Below are positions 46,234 through 56,273 of a stretch of DNA of 64,000 nt, piece after piece. Made by a program: the position numbers and the translations under genes. The stretch covers positions 1,240,001 to 1,304,000 of the forward strand of contig NZ_CP016780.1 in the NCBI RefSeq assembly GCF_002288325.1. Reading direction: 5' to 3'. A model generated the notes under the pieces. That model ran no database searches. It was given only the letters and a program-made list of their open reading frames with translations, and was not told the origin of the DNA. This stretch comes from Candidatus Planktophila lacus (lineage in GTDB: Bacteria; Actinomycetota; Actinomycetes; Nanopelagicales; Nanopelagicaceae). Positions within the stretch are counted from its first letter, which is position 1; every line of letters begins with the position of its first letter.

Positions 46234-47328
46234 TTAGCGAGTGAATTCAGCGGCAACGAGCTCTGCGATTTGTGCAGTATTTAACGCTGCACCCTTACGC
46301 AAATTATCGCCGCAGACAAATAAATCAATCGCCTTTGGATTATCCAAAGATTGGCGTACGCGACCGACCCAAGTTGGATCAGTACCTACGACATCAGCAG
46401 GAGTTGGAAATTCCTTCTTCTCTGGATTGTCGTAAAGGAGAACGCCCTCAGCTTTTTTCAGTGCGGACTGTGCAGCTTTACGAGTGATTGTCTTTGAGAA
46501 GACTGCATGCACAGTAAGTGAGTGTGTTGTTATTACAGGAACGCGTACGCAAGTCACAGCGACTTTTAGTTTAGGCATACCGAGAATCTTGCGTGATTCA
46601 TTGCGAACCTTAAGTTCTTCAGATGAATAACCATCTTCCTTAAGAGAACCCGCCCATGGAATAACGTTCATAGCGAGTGGTGCTGGGAACGGTCCAAGAT
46701 CTGTAATTACTCCACGCAGATCTTTAGCAACTGATCCCAGGTTCTTTCCTGCAACCTTTGAAATCTGATCATGTAGCGCATCGATTCCTGGTTGCCCAGC
46801 ACCAGATGCTGCTTGGTAAGAAGAGACAACTAGTTCTTTCAGACCAAACTTCTTGTTGAGCGCACCCATCGCAACGATCATAGAAAGTGTTGTGCAATTT
46901 GGGTTAGAGATAATTCCCTTAGGACGCTTCTTAATATCTTTTGGATTTACCTCTGGCACAACCAAAGGAACTTTCTTATCCATACGGAACGCACCTGAGT
47001 TATCGACGACTACTGCACCGCGAGCGGCGGCAATTGGCGCCCACTCGGCAGAGATCTCATCTGGAACATCGAACATCGCGATATCAATGCCATCGAATGC
47101 TTCAGGTGAGAGTGCAACAACGGTTAGCTCTTCACCGCGGCAAACCAACTTCTTGCCAGCACTTCGAGCTGATGCGATCAAACGGATCTCACCGTAAACA
47201 TTTTTGCGCTTACTCAAGATATCGAGCATCACGGTTCCGACAGCGCCAGTTGCACCGACTACTGCCAGTGATGGAAGTTTCTTCGCTGACTTTGCTTTCT
47301 TAGCTACTTTGGCTTTTTTCTGAGTCAT
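46234..47328 (-). CDS. asd: Aspartate-semialdehyde dehydrogenase
   Basis: Second step of the aspartate family pathway to Lys, Thr, Met and diaminopimelate. The NADP loop is [16 protein letters not shown] and the catalytic Cys is in [14 protein letters not shown], with the later [14 protein letters not shown] and [11 protein letters not shown] Lys/Ala-rich extension of about 18 residues precedes the Rossmann fold and is not part of the usual enzyme. It overlaps the ask stop as ATGA. Confidence 0.95.
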   Translation of the reverse strand: MTQKKAKVAKKAKSAKKLPSLAVVGATGAVGTVMLDILSKRKNVYGEIRLIASARSAGKKLVCRGEELTVVALSPEAFDGIDIAMFDVPDEISAEWAPIAAARGAVVVDNSGAFRMDKKVPLVVPEVNPKDIKKRPKGIISNPNCTTLSMIVAMGALNKKFGLKELVVSSYQAASGAGQPGIDALHDQISKVAGKNLGSVAKDLRGVITDLGPFPAPLAMNVIPWAGSLKEDGYSSEELKVRNESRKILGMPKLKVAVTCVRVPVITTHSLTVHAVFSKTITRKAAQSALKKAEGVLLYDNPEKKEFPTPADVVGTDPTWVGRVRQSLDNPKAIDLFVCGDNLRKGAALNTAQIAELVAAEFTR

Positions 47329-48596
47329 CGACCTGTTCCTCCATATACGACTGCTTCGACTTGATCAGCATCTAATCCGAAGGCGGTATGCGCTGCGCGA
47401 ACACCCTTTTCGAGATCGCTTTCGCGGCAGATGATTGAGATTCGGATTTCAGATGTTGAAATCATTTCAATATTGAGCCCGGCTTCAGCCATTGCTGCAA
47501 AAAACGTTGCTGTTACGCCTGGATGTGAACGCATTCCAGCGCCAACCAGCGAGAGCTTGCCGATGGAATCGTCGTATTGAATTGAAGCGAAACCAACTTC
47601 ACCCTGAATGCGCTTCAAGATCGCAGTTGCGTTTGCGCCTTCGGCCTTTGGAACTGTAAATGAAATATCGGTAAGGCCAGTTGCTGCGGCAGATACGTTC
47701 TGCACGATCATGTCGATGTTGATATCGGCATCAGCAATAGCTTGGAAGATGCGTGCAGCAATACCAGTGCGATCAGGTACGCCAACGATCGTGACCTTGG
47801 CTTCGGATTTATCGTGTGCGATACCCGAGATGATTGCTTGCTCCATGTTTCCTCCTTCAGGATGGTTTTCAACCACCCAGGTTCCTTCGTTTGGTGAAAA
47901 TGATGAACGTACGTGAATTGGTAAGTTGTAACGACGCGCGTATTCAACGCAGCGCAAGTGCAGAACTTTTGCGCCAGCTGCAGCAAGTTCCAACATCTCT
48001 TCATATGTAACTGTCTTTAACTTGCGCGCAGTGGGAACAACACGTGGATCCGCACTAAAGACGCCGTCAACATCTGTGTAAATTTCGCAGACATCTGCAT
48101 CGAGCGCTGCAGCAAGTGCAACTGCAGTTGTATCTGAACCACCGCGACCTAAAGTTGTGATGTCTTTTGTATCTTGCGAAATTCCTTGGAAGCCAGCAAC
48201 GATTGCGATTGCACCGTCGGCGAGCGCTTCTTGAATTCGTCCCGGTGTTACATCGATGATGCGTGCGCGACCGTGAGCAGAATCTGTAATCACGCCAGCT
48301 TGTGAACCGGTGAATGAAAGAGCTTCATGTCCCAAATTTGAAATCGCCATTGCAAGTAGCGCCATCGAAATGCGCTCACCGGCGGTTAACAACATATCTA
48401 GTTCGCGACCGCCAGGAATTGGGGTAACGGCGTTAGCTAAATCGATTAGCTCGTCAGTGGTATCGCCCATCGCGCTGACCACCACAACGACCTGATTGCC
48501 ATCCTTCTTCGCCGCCACGATGCGAGCGGCAACACGCTTCATGCCCTCGGCATCGGCTACGGAGGATCCGCCATATTTCTGAACGATTAGTCCCAT
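47325..48596 (-). CDS. ask: Aspartokinase
   Basis: Phosphorylates aspartate to open the aspartate family pathway. The kinase domain begins [15 protein letters not shown] and has [29 protein letters not shown]; two ACT domains follow ([18 protein letters not shown] and [20 protein letters not shown]), which mediate feedback control by Lys and/or Thr. 423 residues from ATG 48596; the longer frame to 48668 has no support. In actinobacteria an internal start often gives a separate beta subunit; a GTG or ATG near the second third could do so here, but I cannot show it. Confidence 0.95.
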   Translation of the reverse strand: MGLIVQKYGGSSVADAEGMKRVAARIVAAKKDGNQVVVVVSAMGDTTDELIDLANAVTPIPGGRELDMLLTAGERISMALLAMAISNLGHEALSFTGSQAGVITDSAHGRARIIDVTPGRIQEALADGAIAIVAGFQGISQDTKDITTLGRGGSDTTAVALAAALDADVCEIYTDVDGVFSADPRVVPTARKLKTVTYEEMLELAAAGAKVLHLRCVEYARRYNLPIHVRSSFSPNEGTWVVENHPEGGNMEQAIISGIAHDKSEAKVTIVGVPDRTGIAARIFQAIADADINIDMIVQNVSAAATGLTDISFTVPKAEGANATAILKRIQGEVGFASIQYDDSIGKLSLVGAGMRSHPGVTATFFAAMAEAGLNIEMISTSEIRISIICRESDLEKGVRAAHTAFGLDADQVEAVVYGGTGR

Positions 48597-48688
48597 GGCG
48601 CAATAGTGAACTAATTCGGGGCGGCTTTCCACCCGATTAGGGAAAATCTCAATATATGGAACAGCCATTCGATCAAATAGTGAGACGA

Positions 48689-49300
48689 TCAGCTTTCTAC
48701 GTTACGACGGCCTTCAAAAGCGCGACCAAGGGTTACTTCATCTGCATATTCGAGATCTCCGCCAACCGGCAGGCCGCTGGCTAAACGAGAGACGTTGATG
48801 CCAAGTGGCTTAATCAAGCGAGCTAAATAAGTAGCCGTTGCTTCGCCTTCGAGGTTCGGGTCGGTGGCCAAGATGACTTCGGTGATATTTGAGTCAGAGA
48901 GTCGAACCATTAATTCGCGGATGCGAAGTTGGTCAGGACCAATTCCATCGATCGGACTAATGGCGCCACCGAGCACGTGATACTTGCCGCGGAATTCGCG
49001 GGTGCGTTCGATTGCGATTACATCTTTGCTCTCTTCAACTACACAAATTTGCGCGGGATCGCGACGTGGATCGCGACAGATGCGACATTCCGTTTCTTCA
49101 GAAACGTTTCCGCATTGGCTGCAGAACTTGACGCGCTCTTTAACGGTGCGGATTGCATCAACTAAAGCAATAGCCGCATCACCATCGGTCTGCAAGATAT
49201 GGAATGCAATTCGTTGTGCGCTCTTTGGACCAATTCCAGGCAGGCGACCTAAAGCATCGATGAGATCTTGGATCGCACCTTCGTACATCCCTGTGCTCAT
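48689..49300 (-). CDS. recR: Recombination mediator RecR
   Basis: Ring-forming partner of RecF/RecO in RecA loading. 203 residues with the HhH segment [24 protein letters not shown], a C4 zinc finger ([19 protein letters not shown]) and a Toprim domain ([35 protein letters not shown]). It starts two bases after dnaX. recO and recF are not in the window. Confidence 0.97.
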   Translation of the reverse strand: MSTGMYEGAIQDLIDALGRLPGIGPKSAQRIAFHILQTDGDAAIALVDAIRTVKERVKFCSQCGNVSEETECRICRDPRRDPAQICVVEESKDVIAIERTREFRGKYHVLGGAISPIDGIGPDQLRIRELMVRLSDSNITEVILATDPNLEGEATATYLARLIKPLGINVSRLASGLPVGGDLEYADEVTLGRAFEGRRNVES

Positions 49301-49302
49301 TA

Positions 49303-51042
49303 TTACTTATTCTTTTCGCTGATCACAGTTGCACCAAGTTCGGCGGCGAGTAGCGCTGCACCTGATAACAAGTTCTTATCTGATGGCGCTTCATCCTTGC
49401 GAACTGCGCGCGCTTCAGGGGTTGAAGTTGCATCAATTGATGCATCAACAACTACTTCGATCTTGCGATCGATGCCAACGATTTCGATAAATGCTTGTCG
49501 CAGGATCTCGTCTGATTCAGAGCGCACGAATGAGTCGCGGGCGCCGGCGTTGACTATGCCGATTGTGATTAGTTTGTCGTCTACGGCGATTATCTGCGCA
49601 GAGGCGGAGAGCAAAGACCACGTTAGACGACGGCGCTTCTTAACGTTTTCGATCACATCTGGCCAAAGGCGACGTAAACCAGCTATATCGAAGGATTTAA
49701 CCGAAGCAACCGGTTTGGCTTGCTTTTCGGAAGCAACCTTCGGAGATTCGGGAACAGCTTCTTTAGAATCTCCTTCTGTTGCTTCCTTCTCGACTACAAC
49801 CGTTGGAATCACTTCAACTTCAGCTGCTTTTGAAGTCTTCGAAATCGCTGGTGGGGTGGGAGAAGTGGATGGTGTTGCGATGTTTTCGACGCGTTCGAGG
49901 CGTTCGATGCGGGAAAGTAATCCGGCTTCGGAGTTATCGCCGCCGGGCAGAAGCATGCGGCCGCAGATAAGTTCGAGAATTAATCGTGGTGCTGTTGCAC
50001 CGCGCATTTGAGTTAAACCTTCTGATGCAATATCTGCAGAGCGAGATAAGTTGGCAGCGCCAATGTTGGCAGCTTGTTTGCGCATGCGCTCGAGTTGATC
50101 ATCAGGAAGTCCGCGCAAGATTGAATTCGCATTGGTTGCTTCTAATGCATCAACGATCATGAGATCGCGCAGACGTTCAAGTAAATCGCCAGCAAAGCGA
50201 CGTGGATCGTGACCGGATTCGATTACGCGATCAACGGTTTTAAATAACGTTGCGCCATCGCGCGCAGCAAGTGCATCAACGGCATCATCCAGTAATGCGC
50301 CGTCAGTGAAACCAAGTAATTGGATAGCGATTTCATAGCTAACTCCATCTGGGCCAGCACCTGCGAGCAGTTGGCCAAGTACAGATAAAGCATCACGCAC
50401 TGAGCCGCCGCTAGCGCGAACAACTAGTGGAATAACGCCTTTAGCAACGGTTACGCCTTCTTCTTTACAAATCTTTTCGAGGTGCTCAGCCAAGATTCCA
50501 GGTGGAACTAATCGGAATGGATAGTGGTGAGTACGTGAACGAATAGTTGAAATCAACTTTTCAGGTTCGGTTGTAGCGAAGATAAAAATTACGTGAGGAG
50601 GTGGTTCTTCAACAACTTTGAGAAGTGCGTTTGCCGCACCTGGCCCAAGCTGGTGCGCTTCATCGATGATGTAAATCTTGTACTTGCTTTGTACTGGTGC
50701 AAAGAATGCTTTATCGCGCAGATCGCGTGCATCGTCAACTAAACCGTGGGTGGCCGCATCAAGTTCAATAACATCAAGTGAACCCGGACCATTTGCAACT
50801 AAATCTTTACAGGATTGGCAGAGGCCACATGGAGTTGGTGTTGGGCCTTTTTCGCAGTTAAGGGAGCGCGCCATGATGCGAGCGCTAGAAGTTTTTCCGC
50901 AACCACGTGGTCCGCTAAATAAATATGCGTGATGAGTTTTTCCAGATGTAAGTGCGTTAGAGAGTGGAACAGTTACGTGTTCTTGTCCGATTACATCCGC
51001 AAATACAGATGGTCGATACTTGCGATACAACGCGAGTGACAT
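49303..51042 (-). CDS. dnaX: DNA polymerase III subunits gamma and tau
   Basis: Clamp-loader ATPase. From ATG 51042 it has 579 residues: Walker [12 protein letters not shown], zinc-binding cysteines in [19 protein letters not shown], Walker [12 protein letters not shown], sensor 1 [17 protein letters not shown], then a Pro/Ser/Thr/Glu-rich linker (about 380-450) and a C-terminal tau-like domain beginning [21 protein letters not shown] see no obvious internal frameshift site of the E. coli type. A GAGGAG site precedes the ATG. The frame reaches 51120, inside the SRP RNA, and is not used. Confidence 0.96.
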   Translation of the reverse strand: MSLALYRKYRPSVFADVIGQEHVTVPLSNALTSGKTHHAYLFSGPRGCGKTSSARIMARSLNCEKGPTPTPCGLCQSCKDLVANGPGSLDVIELDAATHGLVDDARDLRDKAFFAPVQSKYKIYIIDEAHQLGPGAANALLKVVEEPPPHVIFIFATTEPEKLISTIRSRTHHYPFRLVPPGILAEHLEKICKEEGVTVAKGVIPLVVRASGGSVRDALSVLGQLLAGAGPDGVSYEIAIQLLGFTDGALLDDAVDALAARDGATLFKTVDRVIESGHDPRRFAGDLLERLRDLMIVDALEATNANSILRGLPDDQLERMRKQAANIGAANLSRSADIASEGLTQMRGATAPRLILELICGRMLLPGGDNSEAGLLSRIERLERVENIATPSTSPTPPAISKTSKAAEVEVIPTVVVEKEATEGDSKEAVPESPKVASEKQAKPVASVKSFDIAGLRRLWPDVIENVKKRRRLTWSLLSASAQIIAVDDKLITIGIVNAGARDSFVRSESDEILRQAFIEIVGIDRKIEVVVDASIDATSTPEARAVRKDEAPSDKNLLSGAALLAAELGATVISEKNK

Positions 51043-51106
51043 ATTCACTCCTCTCATCTCGGCTTCAACTACATCACAAAGTAAACAGAGTTCACAATAC
51101 TTAAGG

Positions 51107-51194
51107 GACCCCTCACGCACCCATCAGAGCACGCCTACCCTTGCTGTATTCCTACCCTGGGGGAGTTCAGCGCGGTAATGCCGCGTGAGGGATC
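51107..51194 (-). ncRNA. ffs: Small signal recognition particle RNA (4.5S)
   Basis: The minus strand folds into one long hairpin: a 12-bp closing stem (51183-51194 with 51107-51118) and the SRP core CAGGGTAGGAATACAGCAAGG, i.e. the GGAA tetraloop with the conserved AGG and AGCA internal loop. The position upstream of dnaX is typical for actinobacteria. TATCCT (51207-51202) ends seven bases before the stem, so the transcript should begin at G51194. Alu domain absent, as in the small bacterial type. Confidence 0.9.
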
Positions 51195-51201
51195 TGGCGT
51201 A

Positions 51202-51207
51202 AGGATA
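51202..51207 (-). promoter_or_regulatory. -10 of the SRP RNA promoter
   Basis: TATCCT on the minus strand, seven bases before the predicted 5' end of ffs at 51194. Confidence 0.55.
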
Positions 51208-51251
51208 GTTGTTACACCTATACCCTTAGCCAGTCGGGAGCGATCCCGCCG

Positions 51252-51336
51252 GGAGGATTCGCATAGCGGCCGAGTGCGCACGCTTGGAAAGCGTGTAAAG
51301 GGCAACCTTTCGAGGGTTCAAATCCCTCATCCTCCG
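51252..51336 (+). tRNA. tRNA-Ser (anticodon GGA)
   Basis: An 85-nt class II tRNA: acceptor GGAGGAT/ATCCTCC, anticodon loop TTGGAAA reading GGA, a long variable arm (AAAGGGCAACCTTT) and T-arm GAGGG TTCAAAT CCCTC. Discriminator G, no encoded CCA. An AT-rich two-gene segment with foreign codon use begins directly downstream. Confidence 0.97.
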
Positions 51337-51402
51337 CAGGGTGTATTTCAGCCATCGCCAATGGGTGGGGATAACCTGATTAAGGTCGTCAGAGCTTTTC
51401 TC

Positions 51403-51408
51403 TATTTT
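51403..51408 (+). promoter_or_regulatory. Possible -10 of the island gene, leaderless
   Basis: TATTTT ends six bases before ATG 51415; TTAAGG at 51380-51385 is a weak -35 with a 17-bp spacer. Confidence 0.4.
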
Positions 51409-51414
51409 TCAGGA

Positions 51415-51912
51415 ATGCCAATAACTATTCCTAAATCATTACTTCTCGTACCTAAAATCCCCAGCATCGCTGTTGTTGGTTTACTAGCAGCCCAATTTCT
51501 TATCCTTCAAAGTATTGGAGGTACTGAACCTAAGTGCACTTTAAATGTCGAGAGGCCACACTATTCAACAAGTTTGTCTGAAAATCAAAACATCGATGCC
51601 ATTAAACTGAATATCACCTCGATTTGTAATGTCTCACAAAAATACACTCAACTAAGCGCATCTATACAAAAAATTAAGAATAACCGCGAAATCACTGCCT
51701 ACTCATTTGTAAATGAAAGAAGGAGCTCGACCACCAAATCACCTAATGTCGCGAGCTTCAAAGAGCTCTTCGGTCCATGTCAGAAGGGGGTATCCGCCGC
51801 ATATCGTGGCACCGCCCAGGGTTATGTGTACTTAGAAAATGGCAAAAAACTGGCTGTTAAGGGAGACTCAGGAAAATTTGTAGCGGCAGGATGCTTGATA
51901 GGTGCACAATAA
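51415..51912 (+). CDS. Orphan membrane-anchored protein downstream of tRNA-Ser
   Basis: 165 residues, no family recognised. It has an N-terminal hydrophobic anchor (KIPSIAVVGLLAAQFLILQSIG) followed by an extracytoplasmic part with four cysteines (in EPKCTL, TSICNV, GPCQKG and AAGCLI) that could make two disulfides, plus many Asn, Ser and Lys residues. The open frame extends upstream through the tRNA (to 51178), which is meaningless; ATG 51361 is an alternative start, but ATG 51415 follows a -10 hexamer. Composition is more AT-rich than the neighbours, consistent with gain by transfer. Confidence 0.6.
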   Translation: MPITIPKSLLLVPKIPSIAVVGLLAAQFLILQSIGGTEPKCTLNVERPHYSTSLSENQNIDAIKLNITSICNVSQKYTQLSASIQKIKNNREITAYSFVNERRSSTTKSPNVASFKELFGPCQKGVSAAYRGTAQGYVYLENGKKLAVKGDSGKFVAAGCLIGAQ

Positions 51913-52420
51913 AGGTGTGAGTTATTTTGAAGAGTGCTTAACATCTGGTGGTCTTCTTTTCCAAGAAGAAAGAAGAGCTCTTTATAAGTACCTGCTTGAA
52001 ATAAACAAGGACTTTTATGTTAATCAAGCAAACATGCTTCTAGAGAAAGGTATTACAAGTAGAAGTATCGCTAATGGTGAAGCTACTTATTTCCTTAAGG
52101 GTAGAAAAGTGAATTACTCCGCAAGAGAGTTAAACTCTGATGAAATTCAATCTGAAGTTCGGGAAATCAAATTGACTAGGATTAGAAAATACAACATTAG
52201 AAAACTTGAGAAGTTTTTCGCGCAATGCGATGTAGACGTAATCTCGAACTTTCCTATCCCTGGACAAATTCCGAAGGCAGAATCAGGATACGGCTTTAAT
52301 ACATACCCTTTCTACACTCTTGCTTATTACGCCGACGGTAGGAACTACATAAAGGGAATAGTCAAAAAACTTAGGACAAATGACAACGAGATTCTTACAA
52401 AGCTTCGAACAGTGATTTAA
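51902..52420 (+). CDS. Orphan protein, AT-rich, unknown function
   Basis: 172 residues, charged and probably soluble; no motif I know. The middle is rich in Arg/Lys (KLTRIRKYNIRKLEKFFAQ), and the C-terminal part, YPFYTLAYYADGRNYIKGIVKK, is Tyr-rich. The arginines are mostly AGA/AGG, unlike the CGT/CGC of surrounding genes, and the DNA is clearly AT-rich. The start could be GTG 51902 (overlapping the previous gene by 11 bp) or GTG 51917. Probably brought in with the preceding gene. Confidence 0.6.
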   Translation: MHNKGVSYFEECLTSGGLLFQEERRALYKYLLEINKDFYVNQANMLLEKGITSRSIANGEATYFLKGRKVNYSARELNSDEIQSEVREIKLTRIRKYNIRKLEKFFAQCDVDVISNFPIPGQIPKAESGYGFNTYPFYTLAYYADGRNYIKGIVKKLRTNDNEILTKLRTVI

Positions 52421-52454
52421 TCTATTTGATGAAATAAATTGGTTTAAATGTAAG

Positions 52455-53873
52455 TTAGATTTCGACGCCAATGTATTTGGTCTCGAGGAATTCGTGGATG
52501 CCGTCGAAGCCGCCTTCGCGACCAAGGCCGCTCTGCTTAACTCCACCGAATGGCGCTGCTGGATCTGAAATCATTCCGCGGTTTATCGCAACCATTCCGG
52601 ATTCAAGGGCCTCAGAAATCTGGATCGCGCGCTTTAAATCTTCAGAGTAAACGTAGCTAATAAGTCCGAAGTCAGTGCTATTTGCGAGTTCAATCGCTTC
52701 AGCATCGGTATCGAAGATAACCACTGGTGCAACCGGACCGAAGACTTCGTGGTTAAGAATTTCCGCTGATTTATCAACTTCTAGAACTGTTGCAGGATAG
52801 AAAGCGCCTGGACCATCAGGGGTCTTGCCGCCTGTTAATACCTTGGCTCCAGACTTAACTGAGTTATCAACTAGCTCTGCAATCTTGTTGCGTTCTTTAA
52901 TTGAGACGCTCGCACCAAGTTGTACGCCAGTATCGCGACCGCGTCCCATTACAAATGCGCCCATTGCTGCCGCAAACTTTTGAGTGAATTCTGCAGCAAC
53001 TTTTCTCTGTACATAAATACGATTTGCAGCGGTACAAGCAGCGCCGCCATTGCGCATCTTTGCCAACATCAAACCTTTAATTGCTTCATCAACATTGGCA
53101 TCATCCATAACAACAAACGGTGCATTTCCGCCGAGCTCCATAGAGCAACGAATTACATTATCGGCAGCTTCTTTAAGGATGATGCGACCAACTTCAGTAG
53201 AACCAGTAAATGAAAGATTCTTAACACGTGGATCATGCAACATCTTGGCGATTGCAGGACCTGTTGGTGTTGGAAGAATTAAATTGACAACGCCCTTAGG
53301 AACGCCGGCGCGATCAAGAATGTCCATGATGGCGAGCGCGGTTAGAGGTGTTTCACCAGCTGGTTTTAAAATCATTGTGCAACCTGCAGCAATTGCAGGA
53401 CCAATTTTACGTGTTGCCATTCCGGCAGGGAAGTTCCAAGGAGTAATAAGAAGTGAGAGACCAACAGGTTGGTGTGTAACTAAAATTCGCTTATCGCCAC
53501 TAGGTGACATGCGGAATTCTCCTGCAATGCGTACTGCTTCTTCAGAGAACCAGCGGAAGAATTCTGCGGCGTAGGCAACTTCACCTTTAGCATCAGGTAG
53601 CGCCTTGCCATTTTCTTTGGAAATTAACTCTGCTAAGTAATCTGCTTCTTGAATCATTAACTCAAATGCTTTACGTAGCATCTCTGCGCGCACGCGGGGC
53701 GCGGTCTTGGCCCAGGCAGGTGCGGCGCGGTGGGCGGCAGCTAGGGCGGCCTCGATCTGCGCATCTCCGGCGGTGGCTACCTTGGCAATTACTGAGCCAT
53801 CACTGGGATCTGTTACATCTAAAGTGCCATTTCCATCTACCCATTGACCGTCTATATATAACTGAGTGCGCAT
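52455..53873 (-). CDS. NAD(P)-dependent succinate-semialdehyde/aldehyde dehydrogenase
   Basis: ALDH-superfamily enzyme, 472 residues, closest in pattern to GabD-type succinate-semialdehyde dehydrogenases. Catalytic Glu is in MELGGNAPFVV and catalytic Cys in NGGAACTAANRIYVQ; the coenzyme region has LLITPWNFPAGMATRKIGPAIAAG and FTGSTEVGRIIL. The exact aldehyde is not certain. TATGCT (53885-53880) ends six bases before the ATG, so the mRNA may be leaderless. It diverges from the KimA-like gene. Confidence 0.9.
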   Translation of the reverse strand: MRTQLYIDGQWVDGNGTLDVTDPSDGSVIAKVATAGDAQIEAALAAAHRAAPAWAKTAPRVRAEMLRKAFELMIQEADYLAELISKENGKALPDAKGEVAYAAEFFRWFSEEAVRIAGEFRMSPSGDKRILVTHQPVGLSLLITPWNFPAGMATRKIGPAIAAGCTMILKPAGETPLTALAIMDILDRAGVPKGVVNLILPTPTGPAIAKMLHDPRVKNLSFTGSTEVGRIILKEAADNVIRCSMELGGNAPFVVMDDANVDEAIKGLMLAKMRNGGAACTAANRIYVQRKVAAEFTQKFAAAMGAFVMGRGRDTGVQLGASVSIKERNKIAELVDNSVKSGAKVLTGGKTPDGPGAFYPATVLEVDKSAEILNHEVFGPVAPVVIFDTDAEAIELANSTDFGLISYVYSEDLKRAIQISEALESGMVAINRGMISDPAAPFGGVKQSGLGREGGFDGIHEFLETKYIGVEI

Positions 53874-53879
53874 AAGATG

Positions 53880-53885
53880 AGCATA
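53880..53885 (-). promoter_or_regulatory. Possible -10 of the aldehyde dehydrogenase gene, leaderless
   Basis: TATGCT on the minus strand, six bases before ATG 53873. Its first two bases (53884-53885) also begin a weak plus-strand hexamer TACTAA facing the KimA-like gene. Confidence 0.45.
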
Positions 53886-53897
53886 CTAAATAGTTAA

Positions 53898-56273
53898 ATG
53901 GACGCGCTAGCCGCGGTAACTGAAGGAGTTTTTGTGCCCAAGTCGTGGACAGATGGTGCGCCTGAACCAGTTGCTCTCCAAGAAACTGCGCATGTAAAAG
54001 ATCCGCTTAGCTACAAGGTAAAGCGCCGTCTTTTAGGTAATGCGCTTAACCGACATTCGCTCGGACATCAACGTTTATCAAAGCGCTACGCACTCGGAAT
54101 TCTCTCTTCCGACTGTATTTCATCTTCGGCTTACGGTACTGAACAGATTCTTATTGCGCTCTTGCCAGCATTTGGATTAGCAGCTTTCGCAATATTGATG
54201 CCAATGACAGCGGTTGTTTTGGTAATTCTTACCATAATTACACTTTCATACCGCAATGTGATCGATGTTTATACAAAAACTGGTGGCGCATACATTGTCG
54301 CGCGAGATAATTTCGGACCTGTAACAGCGCAGATTGCAGCAGTTGCTTTGATTCTTGATTACGTCGTAACAGTTGCAATTCAATCTGCAGCAGGTGTTGC
54401 CGCAATCATTTCTACATTCCCATCACTCGATCCATGGAAAATTCCAATGATCTTGTTGGTAATCGTTCTACTTACTTACGGAAATCTCCGCGGTGTTAAA
54501 GAAGCCGGAAAAGCTTTTGCATTCCCAACTTACTTCTTCGTCGGTTGTATGTTGATTGTCTTCGGAATGGGTTTCTGGCGACTCTTCAACGGAACGCTTC
54601 CAGTTCTTGCAACTGATCTACCCGGTGCGGTTGAAGTTGGACAAGAGCAAGGACTTTTAACGGCAGCTGCAATCTTTATCCTGCTTCGTGCATTTGCAAA
54701 TGGCGGATCTTCACTAACTGGTTTGGAAGCAATTTCCGATGGCGTTGCGCTATTTAAGACACCAGAACATGTAAACGCAAAACGCACACTCGTGATCATG
54801 AGCTGCATCCTTGGAACTCTCGTACTTGGAGTTTCTTACTTTGCTCATCACATTCAAGCAATGCCTTATGAATCAGGAACTCCTACAGTTATTTCGCAGA
54901 TCGCCAAGGCTGCAATCGGTGGTGGTGCTTTCGGCAGCTTTATGTTCGTAATGGTTCAGCTTGCAACGATGCTTATTCTCTTTGCTGGCGCTAACACCAC
55001 ATACAGCGCTTTCCCACTGCTCTGTAACTTTGTTGCAACTGATGGCTACCTTCCACGCCAATTAACTAAGCGCGGCCACCGCCTGGCTTTCTCAAATGGC
55101 ATCTTGCTACTTGCCGGTGGTGGAATTGTCTTGGTTTTGATTACCGCAGGTTCGGTTGAGCATCTAGTCGCTTTCTATGCACTCGGCGTATTTACTGGTT
55201 TTGCACTGGCCGGTTTCGGTATGACCAAGCATTCAATTCGAGTAAAACCCGACGGCTGGAGAGTACGAGTTGTAATTAATTTCCTTGCGGGATCTGTCTC
55301 ACTCGTAATTGTGATCATCTTCTCTGTTGTGAAATTTACACAAGGCGCTTGGTTGGTTCTGGTGGTTGCTCCGATCATGGTTGTTTCATTCTTACGCTTA
55401 CGTCGCCAATACACTCGCGAACAAGATGCTTTATTAGTCCGACGTGAACAAGAGCGTGCTACAACGATCGTTCGCCACAACGTTACAGTTCTGGTCGATA
55501 ACGTGGATTTAGCAACAGTTGGAGCCATTCGGTATGCGCGTAGTTTGAAACCAAGAAATCTCAGCGCTGTTCACTTCGTAATCGATGATCGTCGAGCAGA
55601 AGCAATTAAAGAGGCCTGGGCCAAGTCAGATGCGCTAGATGATGTCACTCTCGAATTAATCGACTGCCCTGATAGACGACTTGCAAATTCAGCGCTCGAC
55701 TATGCAATCCGCATGACGGAAAAGAATGATGTCGAGTTGACGCTTCTGCTTCCTCGTCGTGCATATTCTGGTTTCCTTGGCCGCTTGTTGCATGATCAAA
55801 CAGCGGAAGAAATTGCCGCACCTATTTCTCAATTGCAGCGCGTTGTTGCAACTATCGTTCCTTTCGACGTGGATCGCATTACATCTGCAACACAATTAAC
55901 AGTTGCGCCTCAAGGTGAAGCAAAACCAGCGGCAACTCCAGTTGCAAAATTTAAGCCTGTTGAAGATGTAATAAAGAACGTCGAACCAATTAGCCATTAC
56001 GCAGAAAATATGACGCCAATTGGTGAAATCCAGTGGCGCAAGCGGGCTCATGTTCAGGGTCGCGTAACTGCAATTAAAAGCGCGCCGCGAGGATCTGCGC
56101 CAATTCTTCAGGTAGAAGTTTGGGATCAGACCGGTGGGGTTACTCTGCAATTCTTGGGACGTCGCGAGATTGCAGGCTTAGAAGTCGGTTCGCAACTACG
56201 CGCCGAAGGAATGGTCGGAGAAGAAGAAGGCGCTTTGACTATCTTGAACCCTTCTTACGAACTTCTTGTTTAG
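53898..56273 (+). CDS. KimA-like APC-family permease fused to an OB-fold domain
   Basis: 791 residues. Residues 1 to about 520 form an APC-family transporter of the KimA/YdaO type, with about 12 membrane segments (SSDCISSSAYGTEQIL in helix 1, TYGNLRGVKEAGKAFAFPTYFF, NGGSSLTGLEAISDGVALF). Residues 520-660 are the cytosolic USP-like domain usual in this family. From about 700 an OB-fold nucleic-acid-binding-type domain follows (VQGRVTAIKSAPRGSAPILQVEV, LQFLGRREIAGLEVGSQLRAEG), normally a separate small protein encoded near such permeases in actinobacteria. Substrate is potassium or an amino acid. It overlaps tadA by 4 bp. Confidence 0.88.
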   Translation: MDALAAVTEGVFVPKSWTDGAPEPVALQETAHVKDPLSYKVKRRLLGNALNRHSLGHQRLSKRYALGILSSDCISSSAYGTEQILIALLPAFGLAAFAILMPMTAVVLVILTIITLSYRNVIDVYTKTGGAYIVARDNFGPVTAQIAAVALILDYVVTVAIQSAAGVAAIISTFPSLDPWKIPMILLVIVLLTYGNLRGVKEAGKAFAFPTYFFVGCMLIVFGMGFWRLFNGTLPVLATDLPGAVEVGQEQGLLTAAAIFILLRAFANGGSSLTGLEAISDGVALFKTPEHVNAKRTLVIMSCILGTLVLGVSYFAHHIQAMPYESGTPTVISQIAKAAIGGGAFGSFMFVMVQLATMLILFAGANTTYSAFPLLCNFVATDGYLPRQLTKRGHRLAFSNGILLLAGGGIVLVLITAGSVEHLVAFYALGVFTGFALAGFGMTKHSIRVKPDGWRVRVVINFLAGSVSLVIVIIFSVVKFTQGAWLVLVVAPIMVVSFLRLRRQYTREQDALLVRREQERATTIVRHNVTVLVDNVDLATVGAIRYARSLKPRNLSAVHFVIDDRRAEAIKEAWAKSDALDDVTLELIDCPDRRLANSALDYAIRMTEKNDVELTLLLPRRAYSGFLGRLLHDQTAEEIAAPISQLQRVVATIVPFDVDRITSATQLTVAPQGEAKPAATPVAKFKPVEDVIKNVEPISHYAENMTPIGEIQWRKRAHVQGRVTAIKSAPRGSAPILQVEVWDQTGGVTLQFLGRREIAGLEVGSQLRAEGMVGEEEGALTILNPSYELLV

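Noticed and set aside
49779-49970. Short plus-strand frames inside dnaX, ftsH, purL and other genes
   Set aside because: They are antisense shadows of well-recognised proteins and have no ribosome-binding site or family match.
49303-51042. Programmed frameshift in dnaX
   Set aside because: No A-rich slippery heptamer with a nearby stop is evident; the single frame explains a full tau-like protein.
51178-51414. Upstream part of the open frame that runs through tRNA-Ser
   Set aside because: This stretch is inside SRP RNA, tRNA and promoter sequence; the protein more likely starts at 51415.
51337-52454. CRISPR array, integrase or direct repeats of the tRNA end in the island
   Set aside because: I looked for repeated T-arm sequence and recombinase motifs and found none.
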